From the NCBI GenBank assembly GCA_964534315.1, contig CAZHOV010000139.1, positions 1 to 14,732 of the forward strand: a stretch of DNA of 14,732 nucleotides, written 5' to 3'. The notes below the pieces were generated by a model, which saw only the letters and a list, made by a program, of their open reading frames with translations, searched no databases and was not told the DNA's origin. Below are positions 1 through 7,905 of the stretch, piece by piece. Position 1 is the stretch's first letter, and each line of letters opens with the position of its first letter. The position numbers were made by a program, and so were the translations under genes. The DNA is from CAZHOV01 sp964534315. GTDB taxonomy: Bacteria; Bacteroidota; Bacteroidia; Chitinophagales; Saprospiraceae.

Positions 1-80
<80 letters not shown>

Positions 81-92
81 ATTTTTTTTCCC

Positions 93-130
93 AAAGCCCG
101 TGAGCTCCGCTCCTCGGGCTTTTCTCTTTT
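93..130 (+). terminator. Rho-independent terminator of the rRNA operon
   Basis: AAAGCCCG (93-100) pairs perfectly with CGGGCTTT (115-122). A small inner GAG/CTC stem (102-104 with 110-112) is also possible, and a T-rich tract follows to about 130. Its place directly behind the 5S rRNA fits termination of the rRNA operon. Confidence 0.82.
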
Positions 131-324
131 TATACCCCCTACTTCACCCCCACCTGTCCTAACCTCTGTTGAAATGGTGAACGGACGACCTCTTTACTTA
201 ACCACTTAGCCCCCCTTACACCTCTGTACCATTGCACCGTTGCCTCCTTTACCTCCTCTTCCTCTCATCTTTTTCATCAAATCTTTGTTATATCTCATAA
301 TACAACAAATCGAAAACGGTATTC
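131..324. other. Pyrimidine-rich spacer between the rRNA operon and the membrane-protein gene
   Basis: No gene is seen here. The plus strand is rich in C and T, with stretches such as TATACCCCCT (131-140) that recall the C-rich array at 11506-11604. The segment CTGTTGAAATGGTGAACGG (166-184) resembles a worn copy of the TTCAAC/GTTGAA repeat family found at 11301 and 12908. No convincing Bacteroidota promoter (TTG and TAnnTTTG) was recognised in front of the gene starting at 325, although one must exist because a terminator precedes it. Confidence 0.5.
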
Positions 325-795
325 ATGGATAGAAAACAGCAACTCTCGCTTAGACTGGAACTCATTTGGTGGATATTTACCTCCCTGATCGTAGTCGGGG
401 TCATGTATCCTATTTTCAAAGTAACTCAAAGCTACCCCTTCGTTATTATCAATACCGTCTACATCGTAATATTAGTTACTTTTGCCCGCTATATCTTTCT
501 ATTAAAACATGCCTTTTTTGCTAAAATCCAACCCCTTAAAATTCTAATGGTCTTTCTATCTATTCCATTAATCTTTGTCTTGATCGAGAAACTCAATTAC
601 TTTCAAACCTATCTGGACGACAATGGCCTCTTTCCCTTCTTCGACCACCTCCCCTATTCCAATCAAATGAAATTGTCTTCCTACGTCTATAACGAAATGC
701 TCTTCTTTGGCGTAGGCAGTGTGATCGCCTCCGTATTTTTTACGTTCCGGCTAATCATATCTATCTGGAGAGTCCGAAATAAAGGAACTGTCTAA
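325..795 (+). CDS. Small multi-pass membrane protein of unknown function
   Basis: This 156-residue protein has about four hydrophobic segments (roughly residues 14-34, 38-60, 70-88 and 124-147). Between the third and fourth lies a more polar stretch, about residues 92-122, containing DDNG, FFDHLPY and SNQMKLSSY. It ends in a basic tail (WRVRNKG), which suggests a cytoplasmic C-terminus. There is no signal peptide apart from the first helix and no domain that I recognise. The ATG at 325 is the first start in a clean frame and has no Shine-Dalgarno sequence, as is usual in Bacteroidota. It lies 60 bp upstream of dctQ on the same strand, so co-transcription is possible, but the palindrome in the gap may separate the two. 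I do not assign it a function; a link to the transporter is not shown. Confidence 0.75.
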   Translation: MDRKQQLSLRLELIWWIFTSLIVVGVMYPIFKVTQSYPFVIINTVYIVILVTFARYIFLLKHAFFAKIQPLKILMVFLSIPLIFVLIEKLNYFQTYLDDNGLFPFFDHLPYSNQMKLSSYVYNEMLFFGVGSVIASVFFTFRLIISIWRVRNKGTV

Positions 796-807
796 GTTTT
801 TTCATTA

Positions 808-825
808 TTAAATTTCGAAATTTAA
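808..825. promoter_or_regulatory. 18-bp perfect palindrome upstream of dctQ, candidate operator
   Basis: TTAAATTTCGAAATTTAA reads the same on both strands over 18 bases. It lies 13 bp after the stop of the preceding gene and 31 bp before the dctQ ATG. The two-fold symmetry and position fit binding of a dimeric repressor that controls the transporter genes. It is not GC-rich and lacks a typical T-tract arrangement, so it is less likely to be a terminator. No regulator gene is present in the window. Confidence 0.45.
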
Positions 826-827
826 CT

Positions 828-857
828 ATATTCAAGCAAATAATTTCGCTTGAATAT
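828..857 (+). promoter_or_regulatory. Hairpin overlapping the dctQ start codon
   Basis: ATATTCAAGC (828-837) is the perfect reverse complement of GCTTGAATAT (848-857). The 10-nt loop, AAATAATTTC, could itself pair AAA with TTT. The first two bases of the dctQ ATG (856-858) lie inside the right arm, and the third could add a G-U pair. In the mRNA this would bury the start codon, so it could limit translation until unfolded. Alternatively, as DNA it is a second operator-like inverted repeat next to the 808-825 palindrome. Confidence 0.45.
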
Positions 858-1368
858 GAAAATTGTTCGCTGGATAGAAAACCTGAATGAAGCTGTCGGA
901 AAAGCTGTATCCTGGCTTTCCGCTATCCTTGTCCTGATCGTTTGCCTCGATGTCATTATCAGAAGATTTATAGGCGGGCAGGCCACCTGGGTTATGGAAC
1001 TCGAATGGCACCTCTTCGCTTTGATCTTTCTTCTAGGAGCTGCCTATACCCTAAAAAATGACCGGCACGTTAGAGTTGATTTATTTTATGCCAATTTTTC
1101 TAAGCGCGATAAAGCCCTGGTTAACCTCTTTGGTACGCTCCTGTTCCTGCTACCCTGGACAGCTATACTGATCTATTTTTCTTTCCAATATGGAAAAATA
1201 TCATGGCTGGTTGCTGAGAAATCACCTGATCCTGGAGGACTCCCTGCAAGATACGTTGTTAAGTTTTGCATCACACTTGGCTTTCTTTTACTCTTCTTAC
1301 AAGGCGTGGCCGAGGCATTAAAAGCTCTTTCTATCCTTCGCTCACCCACAGAAAAAGCCCCCGAATAA
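856..1368 (+). CDS. dctQ: TRAP transporter small permease subunit (DctQ family)
   Basis: This 170-residue inner-membrane protein is the small subunit of a TRAP transporter, which joins the large DctM subunit to take up a carboxylate delivered by the periplasmic DctP protein, driven by a sodium gradient. Four hydrophobic segments are visible, at about residues 16-36, 49-68, 88-110 and 128-150. The family hallmark is clear: the segment around residues 50-80 reads ELEWHLFALIFLLGAAYTL followed by KNDRHVRVD, as in DctQ of the mannitol/chloroaromatic (TakQ-like) subclass. I chose the ATG at 856 (MKIVRWIEN) over the in-frame TTG two codons upstream because ATG is the stronger start and gives a normal N-terminus. 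The stop TAA overlaps the dctM ATG by one base (TAATG), which indicates translational coupling. Its start codon lies in a hairpin stem. Confidence 0.93.
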   Translation: MKIVRWIENLNEAVGKAVSWLSAILVLIVCLDVIIRRFIGGQATWVMELEWHLFALIFLLGAAYTLKNDRHVRVDLFYANFSKRDKALVNLFGTLLFLLPWTAILIYFSFQYGKISWLVAEKSPDPGGLPARYVVKFCITLGFLLLFLQGVAEALKALSILRSPTEKAPE

Positions 1369-2684
1369 TGGAAATTATCGCCCTCATATTATTTATCAGT
1401 ATCTTTATTCTTATTCTATACGGTTTTCCCGTCGCCTTCACGCTCGGAGGTATCTCTATACTTTACGCAATTTGCTTTTTACCTCCAGAAGCCTACATGG
1501 CCTTACCTCCGAGAATGATGGGAATCATGAGTAATTATGTGCTCCTCGCAGTCCCCCTCTTTATTTTTATGGGGATCATGCTGGAAAAATCAGGCCTCGC
1601 TGAAGATCTCCTCGAAACGATGGCCCTGCTTTTCGGAAGGACCCACGGCGGACTGGCAATCTCCGTAGTAATTGTAGGGGCACTGCTCGCAGCATCTACA
1701 GGTATCGTCGGGGCTACCGTCGTCACTATGGGATTAATCAGCCTTCCAACAATGCTAAAAAGGGGATATAAACCCGAAATTGCCACCGGAACGATTGCCT
1801 CTTCAGGTACATTAGGACAAATTGTCCCTCCCTCTGTCGTTTTAGTTCTATTGGGAAGTGTTTTAAATGTATCTGTTGGAGAACTATTTGTTGCGGCTAT
1901 CATCCCTGGACTGATCCTCATTCTATGCTATATCACCTATATCCTCATTCATTCCAAATTAAATCCGGAAAGTGCACCTCCTATTCCAAAAGAAGAAATT
2001 AAAGCTTTTAGAGAAGAAGGTTTTCTACGTAAGGTGTTTTCCGCTTTCTTAATGCCGTTTTTCCTTATTGTAGCTGTCCTGGGCTCTATCTTTGCCGGAA
2101 TCGCTACGCCAACCGAAGCCGCCGCCGTCGGAGCGCTAGGGGCCTCCATTATGACCTTTTCCCAGGGTAGATTCAATAGCGCTATTCTGAAGTCCGTAGT
2201 CCGGGAAACGACCTTCCTGACCAGTATGGTCTTTTTTATCTTACTCGGAGCCACTACGTTTTCCTTTGTGTTCAGGGAAATGGGGGGAGACCGGTTTTTG
2301 ATTGACCTCATCAATCAATCCAACCTTAGCGGCACCGGATTTCTGATCTTAGTAATGGTCGTCGTTTTTATCGCCGGCTTCTTTATCGACTTCATCGAAA
2401 TCGTATTCATCATTGTTCCGGTCGTTTACCCCATCTTTCAGGAATACGATATGAATCTCATATGGATCGGTATCCTCCTGGCAGTCAATTTGCAAACATC
2501 TTTTCTGACACCTCCTTTTGGCTTTTCACTGTTCTATCTCAAAGGTGTAGCACCTGAAGGGGTCACTACAGGGCACATCTACAGAGGTATTATTCCATTC
2601 GTAATTATACAACTGGTATTCCTGGGACTCATCGCCACCTTTCCTTCGATTGTATTTCTGTGGCAACATCTCTTTGGAAACTAG
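1368..2684 (+). CDS. dctM: TRAP transporter large permease subunit (DctM family)
   Basis: This 438-residue integral membrane protein forms the transport channel of the TRAP system. It is hydrophobic throughout, with about 11-12 segments and one hydrophilic loop near residues 200-225 (ESAPPIPKEEIKAFREEG). Family motifs are clear: LAASTGIVGATVVTMGL, LPTMLKRGY, ASSGTLGQIVPPSVVLVLLG and, near the C-terminus, FFIDFIEIVFIIVP and LQTSFLTPPFGFSLFYLKG. These fit the mannitol/chloroaromatic, TakM-like subclass. The frame stays open upstream to 1266 inside dctQ, but the ATG at 1368 is preferred: it overlaps the dctQ stop as TAATG, begins with a typical MEIIALILF helix and gives the usual family length. 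Its stop lies 7 bp from the stop of the converging giant gene, so no separate terminator fits between them. The matching binding protein is encoded about 9 kb away on the other strand. Confidence 0.95.
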   Translation: MEIIALILFISIFILILYGFPVAFTLGGISILYAICFLPPEAYMALPPRMMGIMSNYVLLAVPLFIFMGIMLEKSGLAEDLLETMALLFGRTHGGLAISVVIVGALLAASTGIVGATVVTMGLISLPTMLKRGYKPEIATGTIASSGTLGQIVPPSVVLVLLGSVLNVSVGELFVAAIIPGLILILCYITYILIHSKLNPESAPPIPKEEIKAFREEGFLRKVFSAFLMPFFLIVAVLGSIFAGIATPTEAAAVGALGASIMTFSQGRFNSAILKSVVRETTFLTSMVFFILLGATTFSFVFREMGGDRFLIDLINQSNLSGTGFLILVMVVVFIAGFFIDFIEIVFIIVPVVYPIFQEYDMNLIWIGILLAVNLQTSFLTPPFGFSLFYLKGVAPEGVTTGHIYRGIIPFVIIQLVFLGLIATFPSIVFLWQHLFGN

Positions 2685-2691
2685 AAGACGA

Positions 2692-5600
2692 CTACTTCAT
2701 CAAGGGCGCCAAATAAGATCCGTACCAAAGCCTGTTTTTCAAACTTTGCGTTGTGAGATGTACCTGTTCGAATCCTGCTGAAGCATGAACAGGGCCTGCT
2801 ACCGGTCCGTCATAAATCCGTTTCCAGCCACTCCAGACCTCTCCATCCCATCGGTTGCGGAAAAGATAGTCATCAGCGTCTTTCGTAATGACATCCAACA
2901 CCCAATAACCAATAGATTGTAATATTGGGAGGGCATAGAGAGGCTCGTTTTTATCTACCTTTATTCCTGGTAAATCATGCCAGATATTGTCATCAAGGGT
3001 TGGGACCAGGTATTTCACCGTGCCGCCTTCATGTGTAAAAACGTACAATTCTTTCTTGTAGAATGCTAATTTGGGATCTCTGTCTATCGGACCTCCCAGG
3101 TTTTTCCAACGACCATAATTCAAATTACCTTCGTTCTTTTCCTCCTCTCCCTCGCCTCTATTGATCCACAACTCTCTTTCTTCACTTTTTACACTTACAT
3201 AAATCTCCCCTTTCCTGGTCCCTTGGTCTATCAATCGTGTAGCAGCTCCAATAGCAGAAGCTTTCTCAAAGGGTAACCCCAGTGTCCTCCACCCTTGCCA
3301 TTCGTTGTTTCTTAGATGATTAATCAGCACATCTCCTTCAACGCCCTGACAGAACAGATCCAGCCTGTTTACGCCCCAGCTTACCAGCGTAGGGTCACAG
3401 AGGAAAGGTCCGCCTAGTGAAGACCAGTTATTGGTGTCCTCAATCCAATCATCATTTTCTTTCTTTTCCTGAATTGAATAATACCAAAGGTTTTTGGCAT
3501 CATCTCTGACTACCAACTCTAGCTTTTTAGGGACTCTTGAAAGAACTGCTGCCTTGGCATTCTCAGCTACTTCCCTTTTCAGATCTATCCAGCCTTCCCA
3601 TTTTCCCTGATCAAAGCTATTCCGCCATAGGTTTCCATTTTGACCTCTGATAAAAGCATCAACATGAGCAAAATCCCACTGTCGGGAAACCGGATTCCCA
3701 TTTGTTGGTAAGTCTCCGATCTTATCCCAACAAATAGGCGCATCTTCAAAGGAAACACCTCCTTCATTGACATTGATCAAATCAGAAAAAACCATGCGTG
3801 CTCCGGGAACTGCCGGCAGACCTCCCTGGATATTAGCTCTGCCGCGTCGAACACCATCTACCAGACGCGTCTCCCACTCTGTTATCATTAATCGGTAAGG
3901 ACGTGTCTTGTACTTTTCCGATAATTTAATATAGTACGGCTCTTTTTTAAAGGCCAGGTTTTGCGCATAAAGCGTCTCTGCTTTGGCATTCCCGTCGGTA
4001 TAATACTTGAAAGAGAGCACTCTCGTCTCGGTAGGGTCCATGATAAACCGGCTATTTGCTCCTTCTCCAACTTGTTCCTCTACGTGAATGGTTACAAAAG
4101 CTGATGGTTTGGGTGACGTACTATTCGGCGGAGCAGTTAACGCTATGGGGCCTTCCAATTCAACAGCAACCTTATTTCTATGCTCCGCCATAATGGAAAA
4201 TTGACATTTCCGCTCAGGAAGAACCTGTATAAATTCCGCCTCTACAAACTTGGAGAGGTGATAGTCAAAAAGTTGCTCATTCTTGTTGATAAATAAATCC
4301 CCCCTGGCAATCGAATTAGGTTGATATCTGGCCAATGAAAACCGAATAAAGGGAAAATACTTATCGTCTGGTAAATTGATCTTCACATCTGCATACCACA
4401 ATTGGCGAGACTCATCATAATGAACCGGATACCCCACCACATCATAAGCTTCAGACTCTTCACCAGGTAGTACCAACCGCTCCTCTTTAGAAACAAAACC
4501 AGAAAAGTCAGCTACCGTAGGATATTGATCCAACCTGAATACCTGATAATTGATCGGGTCGTTTGCCCATCGGGTTACCTCATCATTTCGGTAGCCACAA
4601 TCCTCATCTTCATACTGCTGCTGAAGCGCATAAGCCGGATTCAAACAAACAACCCCTAAAAGCTCTCCTGCTCCCGAACTATACCACGGCCTTTTTAAAT
4701 ATACTCTTAACCAACCCCCTTCCCGCTCATGCTCCCGAACCTCAATATCTTCCCCATAAGCGGGCTGCTTATTAACAGAGCGCTTCCATTTTAACAAGGG
4801 AATAATGCTATGCACCTCCGGCGTTAGGGGGCGCGCTGAATTTTTAATGTTCAATTCCAACGTATTACCTGACACACTTAACGGAAACTCAGCTTTGGAA
4901 AGCTTTGAAATAATATTGGTGAAATATTCTCTATATCTGGTTGTCCCGTCAATCCGATAGGTAACCATCCGGTGCTTCGTATCATTAAACAAGTGCTCGA
5001 TATAGGTATTACTGGTAAGGTTTCCTTCTTCTTTTCTGAGCAGAACCGTTTCTTCATAACCTACCTTCTGATCTTCTACCAACATTCTCTTTTGGAGGGT
5101 TTTGGGCTTATCCTCCTGCAGGTCGTCCAAAGGCTCTTCCCATTCTGCAAATAGCTCCACTTTCCCGGTACTATTCCCATGTACTCCTATATTGGCCTCC
5201 AGATAAGCCTCAGTCGAATTAGGATGCCGGAAAGCCGTTAATTGTTGGATTTGGGGAGGCTCAATAGGCTGCTGCACGGCATGAACCAATTGCAAAGGTC
5301 GTGGTGGCGTAAATAACCAATGTCCACCATCAGTAATTAATTGTTCTAATTCCTCTGGCGTCCAAGTCTTACAAGTAGTTCCGGTCACGCCAAAAATATA
5401 ATTTTTGAATTGCTCCATCCTGTTTTGCTGCGCCTGGGGAATGGGGTCTCCCCCTTTTGCTAAATATTCCAAAAGCTTTGGCCAATGGCCCATTTCATTT
5501 TCCAGGGTTTCCTTGGAGATATAGCAACTGATGTATAATTTTTCTTCCGTACCGGCAGGGATCTTAAACTTAAGAATGGAAAAATTCAACTGACTGGTAT

Positions 5601-7863
5601 CTAATTCCAACGGACCATCATGCGGAATTAACCGGATTCGGACTGGCCTTGGGTCCGGCCAAACCTTATTATCCGGATAAAAAGGTACTTTGAAGACCAA
5701 CTTCTTTGGATTACCTTTCCAAATCGCCAACCCTTCTGCAATGGGATCAGGCAAGTATTTCGTAACAATAGCTCGTTGCTCATCAAAAACAACATCATCC
5801 CCTGCAGGATTTGGGTGATATTGGGTATTTGGATTTGCCGGTGGGGTATGATCGTGATTTTTGATGATATTAAACTGCTGAACGATCTTATTATTGGCTT
5901 TATCGGAACCAATACCCTCATCAAAGGCACCGTGCTTTTCCGCTATTCCAAAATCCACCTCGGGAGGCAGGAAAAACCGCAGCGCTTTGACCTTTATTTG
6001 CCCGGGCAGTAAATTGTAGGCCTCCTCATCGTGCTTATTATATTTGCCCGCAAACATATTAGCATCCATCCGATCTCCATTACTCCTAACAACCATTCGC
6101 TCCATCGATTCCCCATCTTTAATGACATTCCCGTTGAGTATGGCAGGGCTGTTGGCTGGTTCAAAACGAAGGTAGGTCAACTCAGAGATCAACTCAGGAT
6201 CCGATAGGTCATCTTCCCACGAGACGCTATTTCCAGCTAAGTCGACAGCGCGGATACGAATGCGGTACGTTTTCCCAAACCGCAATCGCGGTAAACTTCC
6301 GGGAACCACTTCAAAGTTAGCATCAACAAACGGTTCATTCAATGTATTTCCCGAGGATTCTGTTTCGACTGCATCTTCGGGCCTGGGAACAGCTAAACTC
6401 CAGCCATCCCAGGAGAATTGATTTTCGGAAGCATATAGATCATCCGTCTCTTTAGAGGAATCGTCGTCTTGATCATAAGTATCCGGAGTAGCTTCTGTAA
6501 CACCTGCCTGAGAAAAGCCCTCATCTTCGACGGGAGTCGAGATCAGGTTTTCATCATCCATTTTATAGGTGCCTTTCCGACGGAATAACGAAAACCACTG
6601 CCCTTTTTCCTCATCGTAAATATCCATCCGGTAACCACTTAGAACATGGTCGGCAGTAAGGTTGATATCTTGGTTTTGCTCAAGTAAAGTTTCCAAATTA
6701 TTACTTTCTAAAAACCGCTTATGCAACCGTTCTGCATAGCCGTTATTCGAGACCGTAACCGGCGCAGTACGAAGGCTGGGAAGCCCTTCTTTGGCTCTTA
6801 CTTTTCTTCTGAGGATTAGTCGTTGAGCAAGATCGTTAGCTGTATTCTTTAGTTTTAATGTACTTCCCTCTGTCTCTACCTGCGAGGTATGGAATAGAGA
6901 GGTGTCCCCAATTTTCAGGAACCCATCTTTTAGAATCGCTTCCAGATTGCCTTCTTCTAGCTGAAAAGTGGGATTGGTTTTGTAGCTGGTGGAAGGAAAA
7001 ATATCATTGGAAAAGGTGGAATGATGGAGCTTAACGGTGCCATTAGCAGGAAGATTTTGCGGAGCAGGTACTTTGATCTCAATGATCAACCCCAGCTTTC
7101 TCAGCAATACCGGAAAATCTGTTAACGCTGTATGCCGCTCATGAAAATCTAATACTGGTGGTTTTAGATCGGCTATCCTACTTTTCTTTACGCTATGGGC
7201 ATAAAACTCATCCATTTGAGCAACGTACCTTTCTGTATTTTTACCGGTAATATCAAAGGGCACGAATTTTTTCGCTTCCATTATTTTATTGATCCGGTTT
7301 ATCTCGCTTTTGTCTACCGAAAGGTGGGTGAAGTCATCCTGGTCTAGAGGATCTTGTCCTTCTATCACGGGTCCGATCGAATCGCCAAACCTTCTTAAGG
7401 TATCGCCATAATTGGAGATCTCCTCCATAACAGGTATCAGTTCCCAGGTAGGTACCAGGTCATCTGGAGAAATGACTCCCGCGCGGGCATACTGCTGAAC
7501 CAAATAATTATCCAGGTGCTTGACAGGGTAGGAGTGTATCCTCTTTTGGGCATAGTCCTTTTGCTCAAACCCTTTCACTGGAGTACTCTCCGGAAATACC
7601 TTGCCCCATAATCCTGATTCGATCAGGCTTTGGTCTACAGTAACCGCTTGAGGGCTGCCTCCATCAAATGAAATAGATAACTGCTGCCCCAGGTTACCTA
7701 TGGCCCCTGGCCAGTTGACCATCCGGTTGAAAGCGGCAAGGGTTACATTGGGGCTGTCCGGGGTAAGGCGGACAGATAGAAAAACAGAAAAATTCAGATA
7801 GGTCGTATTATTTTCGGAGGAAGTGCCCTTTGGCAACAACGTCCACATGATTTGCTCTTGCAT
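2692..7863 (-). CDS. Giant protein of unknown function with C-terminal PLL-type beta-propeller
   Basis: This is a 1723-residue protein with no signal peptide, membrane helix or T9SS tail. Residues about 1377-1723 form seven repeats of the type L-D-x-F-x-x-x-x-x-x-x-L-W followed by W-x-x-W-x-x-LGG, with a leading WDKIGDLP strand that could close the ring. This matches the seven-bladed PLL-like lectin propeller fold (Photorhabdus lectin relatives), which binds glycans in studied members. Residues about 520-548 (FGKTYRIRIRAVDLAGNS) look like an Ig/FnIII-type beta domain. An acidic, low-complexity stretch of D, E, S and T lies at about 440-485, followed by WDGWSLAVPRP. Another notable motif is LKRPWYSSGAGELLGVV around residue 1060. 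From memory, similar motifs occur in uncharacterised large proteins of actinobacteria and cyanobacteria. It follows the 1105-residue gene by 42 bp, so the two probably form an operon and act together. Role unknown; glycan binding is inferred only for the C-terminus. Confidence 0.88.
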   Translation of the reverse strand: MQEQIMWTLLPKGTSSENNTTYLNFSVFLSVRLTPDSPNVTLAAFNRMVNWPGAIGNLGQQLSISFDGGSPQAVTVDQSLIESGLWGKVFPESTPVKGFEQKDYAQKRIHSYPVKHLDNYLVQQYARAGVISPDDLVPTWELIPVMEEISNYGDTLRRFGDSIGPVIEGQDPLDQDDFTHLSVDKSEINRINKIMEAKKFVPFDITGKNTERYVAQMDEFYAHSVKKSRIADLKPPVLDFHERHTALTDFPVLLRKLGLIIEIKVPAPQNLPANGTVKLHHSTFSNDIFPSTSYKTNPTFQLEEGNLEAILKDGFLKIGDTSLFHTSQVETEGSTLKLKNTANDLAQRLILRRKVRAKEGLPSLRTAPVTVSNNGYAERLHKRFLESNNLETLLEQNQDINLTADHVLSGYRMDIYDEEKGQWFSLFRRKGTYKMDDENLISTPVEDEGFSQAGVTEATPDTYDQDDDSSKETDDLYASENQFSWDGWSLAVPRPEDAVETESSGNTLNEPFVDANFEVVPGSLPRLRFGKTYRIRIRAVDLAGNSVSWEDDLSDPELISELTYLRFEPANSPAILNGNVIKDGESMERMVVRSNGDRMDANMFAGKYNKHDEEAYNLLPGQIKVKALRFFLPPEVDFGIAEKHGAFDEGIGSDKANNKIVQQFNIIKNHDHTPPANPNTQYHPNPAGDDVVFDEQRAIVTKYLPDPIAEGLAIWKGNPKKLVFKVPFYPDNKVWPDPRPVRIRLIPHDGPLELDTSQLNFSILKFKIPAGTEEKLYISCYISKETLENEMGHWPKLLEYLAKGGDPIPQAQQNRMEQFKNYIFGVTGTTCKTWTPEELEQLITDGGHWLFTPPRPLQLVHAVQQPIEPPQIQQLTAFRHPNSTEAYLEANIGVHGNSTGKVELFAEWEEPLDDLQEDKPKTLQKRMLVEDQKVGYEETVLLRKEEGNLTSNTYIEHLFNDTKHRMVTYRIDGTTRYREYFTNIISKLSKAEFPLSVSGNTLELNIKNSARPLTPEVHSIIPLLKWKRSVNKQPAYGEDIEVREHEREGGWLRVYLKRPWYSSGAGELLGVVCLNPAYALQQQYEDEDCGYRNDEVTRWANDPINYQVFRLDQYPTVADFSGFVSKEERLVLPGEESEAYDVVGYPVHYDESRQLWYADVKINLPDDKYFPFIRFSLARYQPNSIARGDLFINKNEQLFDYHLSKFVEAEFIQVLPERKCQFSIMAEHRNKVAVELEGPIALTAPPNSTSPKPSAFVTIHVEEQVGEGANSRFIMDPTETRVLSFKYYTDGNAKAETLYAQNLAFKKEPYYIKLSEKYKTRPYRLMITEWETRLVDGVRRGRANIQGGLPAVPGARMVFSDLINVNEGGVSFEDAPICWDKIGDLPTNGNPVSRQWDFAHVDAFIRGQNGNLWRNSFDQGKWEGWIDLKREVAENAKAAVLSRVPKKLELVVRDDAKNLWYYSIQEKKENDDWIEDTNNWSSLGGPFLCDPTLVSWGVNRLDLFCQGVEGDVLINHLRNNEWQGWRTLGLPFEKASAIGAATRLIDQGTRKGEIYVSVKSEERELWINRGEGEEEKNEGNLNYGRWKNLGGPIDRDPKLAFYKKELYVFTHEGGTVKYLVPTLDDNIWHDLPGIKVDKNEPLYALPILQSIGYWVLDVITKDADDYLFRNRWDGEVWSGWKRIYDGPVAGPVHASAGFEQVHLTTQSLKNRLWYGSYLAPLMK

Positions 7864-7905
7864 ATAATCGGGTTTTAAAAGGGATTCTTAGAATAAGGTT
7901 TTCAA

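Noticed and set aside
850..855. TTG start two codons upstream of the dctQ ATG
   Set aside because: It adds only two residues and uses a weaker start codon; ATG at 856 is sufficient.
1266..1367. 34-codon upstream extension of dctM
   Set aside because: It overlaps dctQ in another frame, encodes a basic non-membrane stretch and is unlike DctM N-termini; the ATG at 1368 with the TAATG overlap is the natural start.
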